Assembly (NCBI GenBank): GCA_003615045.1
Contig: ML014328.1
Coordinates: forward strand, 1-28,251
Length of the DNA: 28,251 nucleotides
Source: Caulochytrium protostelioides
Lineage: Eukaryota > Chytridiomycota > Caulochytriomycetes > Caulochytriales > Caulochytriaceae
Direction of reading: 5' to 3'
This document shows positions 28,181 through 28,251 of this stretch, one piece after another. The notes under the pieces are model-generated. The model searched no databases. It had not been told where the DNA came from and saw only the letters and a program-made list of their open reading frames with translations. Numbering within the stretch: the stretch's first letter is position 1; each line of letters opens with the position of its first letter. The position numbers were made by a program, and so were the translations under genes.

Positions 28181-28251
28181 CCGATAGCGCTGTGCCGCAA
28201 CCCTGAGCAAACCAGGTTGCAGCCCGTGGTCGGCAAAGTCATCCGATACTG
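27931..28251 (+). pseudogene. Fanzor C-terminal fragment C, running to the window edge
   Basis: C-terminal part of a Fanzor/TnpB-type nuclease in one open frame: KTRVCAQTNVVLKPGQRRRQ, GIVVRGLLWYEA, the RuvC-III motif NRDLNAAMNIRRCLALPE (about 28117-28170) and QPVVGKVIRY at the edge. It is about 80% identical at DNA level to copy A by eye. It starts abruptly after copy B, in the same frame and 189 bases downstream of the matching point of B. An 18-base duplication (ATGAAGCC followed by CCCA-containing units) is seen at about 28081-28116. The end of the gene is beyond the window, so it is partial at the right. Confidence 0.72.

Noticed and set aside
1-28251. CRISPR array, rRNA genes, or LTR-type elements
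   Set aside because: No regularly spaced repeats, no rRNA-like conserved blocks, and no reverse transcriptase, integrase or capsid-like motifs were seen.

Overview
The window looks like nuclear DNA from a zoosporic (flagellated) fungus, most likely a chytrid or close relative. It is GC-rich and gene-dense, and has short spliceosomal introns of about 60-230 nt with GTAAGT/GTACGT-type donors. A fungal Zn2Cys6 transcription factor points to a fungus. Two genes of the motile cilium, AK7 and CFAP161, point to a lineage that still makes swimming zoospores. I cannot name the genus from sequence alone.

Layout from left to right: a GC-rich leader (1-755); a complete AK7-type adenylate kinase in two exons (+, 756-3166); a 2.6 kb non-coding stretch with CCTG-rich and 11-bp repeats; an intronless ENT-family nucleoside transporter (+, 5817-7547); a very large Zn2Cys6 transcription factor (-, 12670-7772) convergent with the transporter; a 2.2 kb upstream region with trinucleotide repeats; a two-exon unknown protein (+, 14857-16582); a four-RPEL-motif actin-binding protein (-, 17690-16860) convergent with it; a GC-rich gap; a two-exon DNAJC27/RBJ-like small GTPase without a J domain (+, 19496-20423); a three-exon coiled-coil/WD40 protein (-, 22332-20669) convergent with it; a decayed Fanzor/TnpB-type nuclease gene (-, about 25633-23546); a three-exon CFAP161 gene (-, 27125-25933); and, at the right edge on the + strand, further Fanzor remnants, including an in-frame 189-bp tandem duplication of the C-terminal part.

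The genes do not form one pathway. AK7 (axonemal adenine nucleotide balance) and CFAP161 (a microtubule inner protein of the axoneme) are a flagellar theme. The RPEL protein is an actin-monomer binder. The transporter and the transcription factor serve metabolism and its control. CFAP161 is the clearest case of a gene that simple open-reading-frame calling misses: its first two exons are 132 and 90 nt, and its three exons join in phase and align without gaps to the start of the animal protein as I remember it. The most interesting material is the Fanzor pile-up on both sides of CFAP161, in opposite orientations. All homology statements rest on motif reading from memory; no database search was run.
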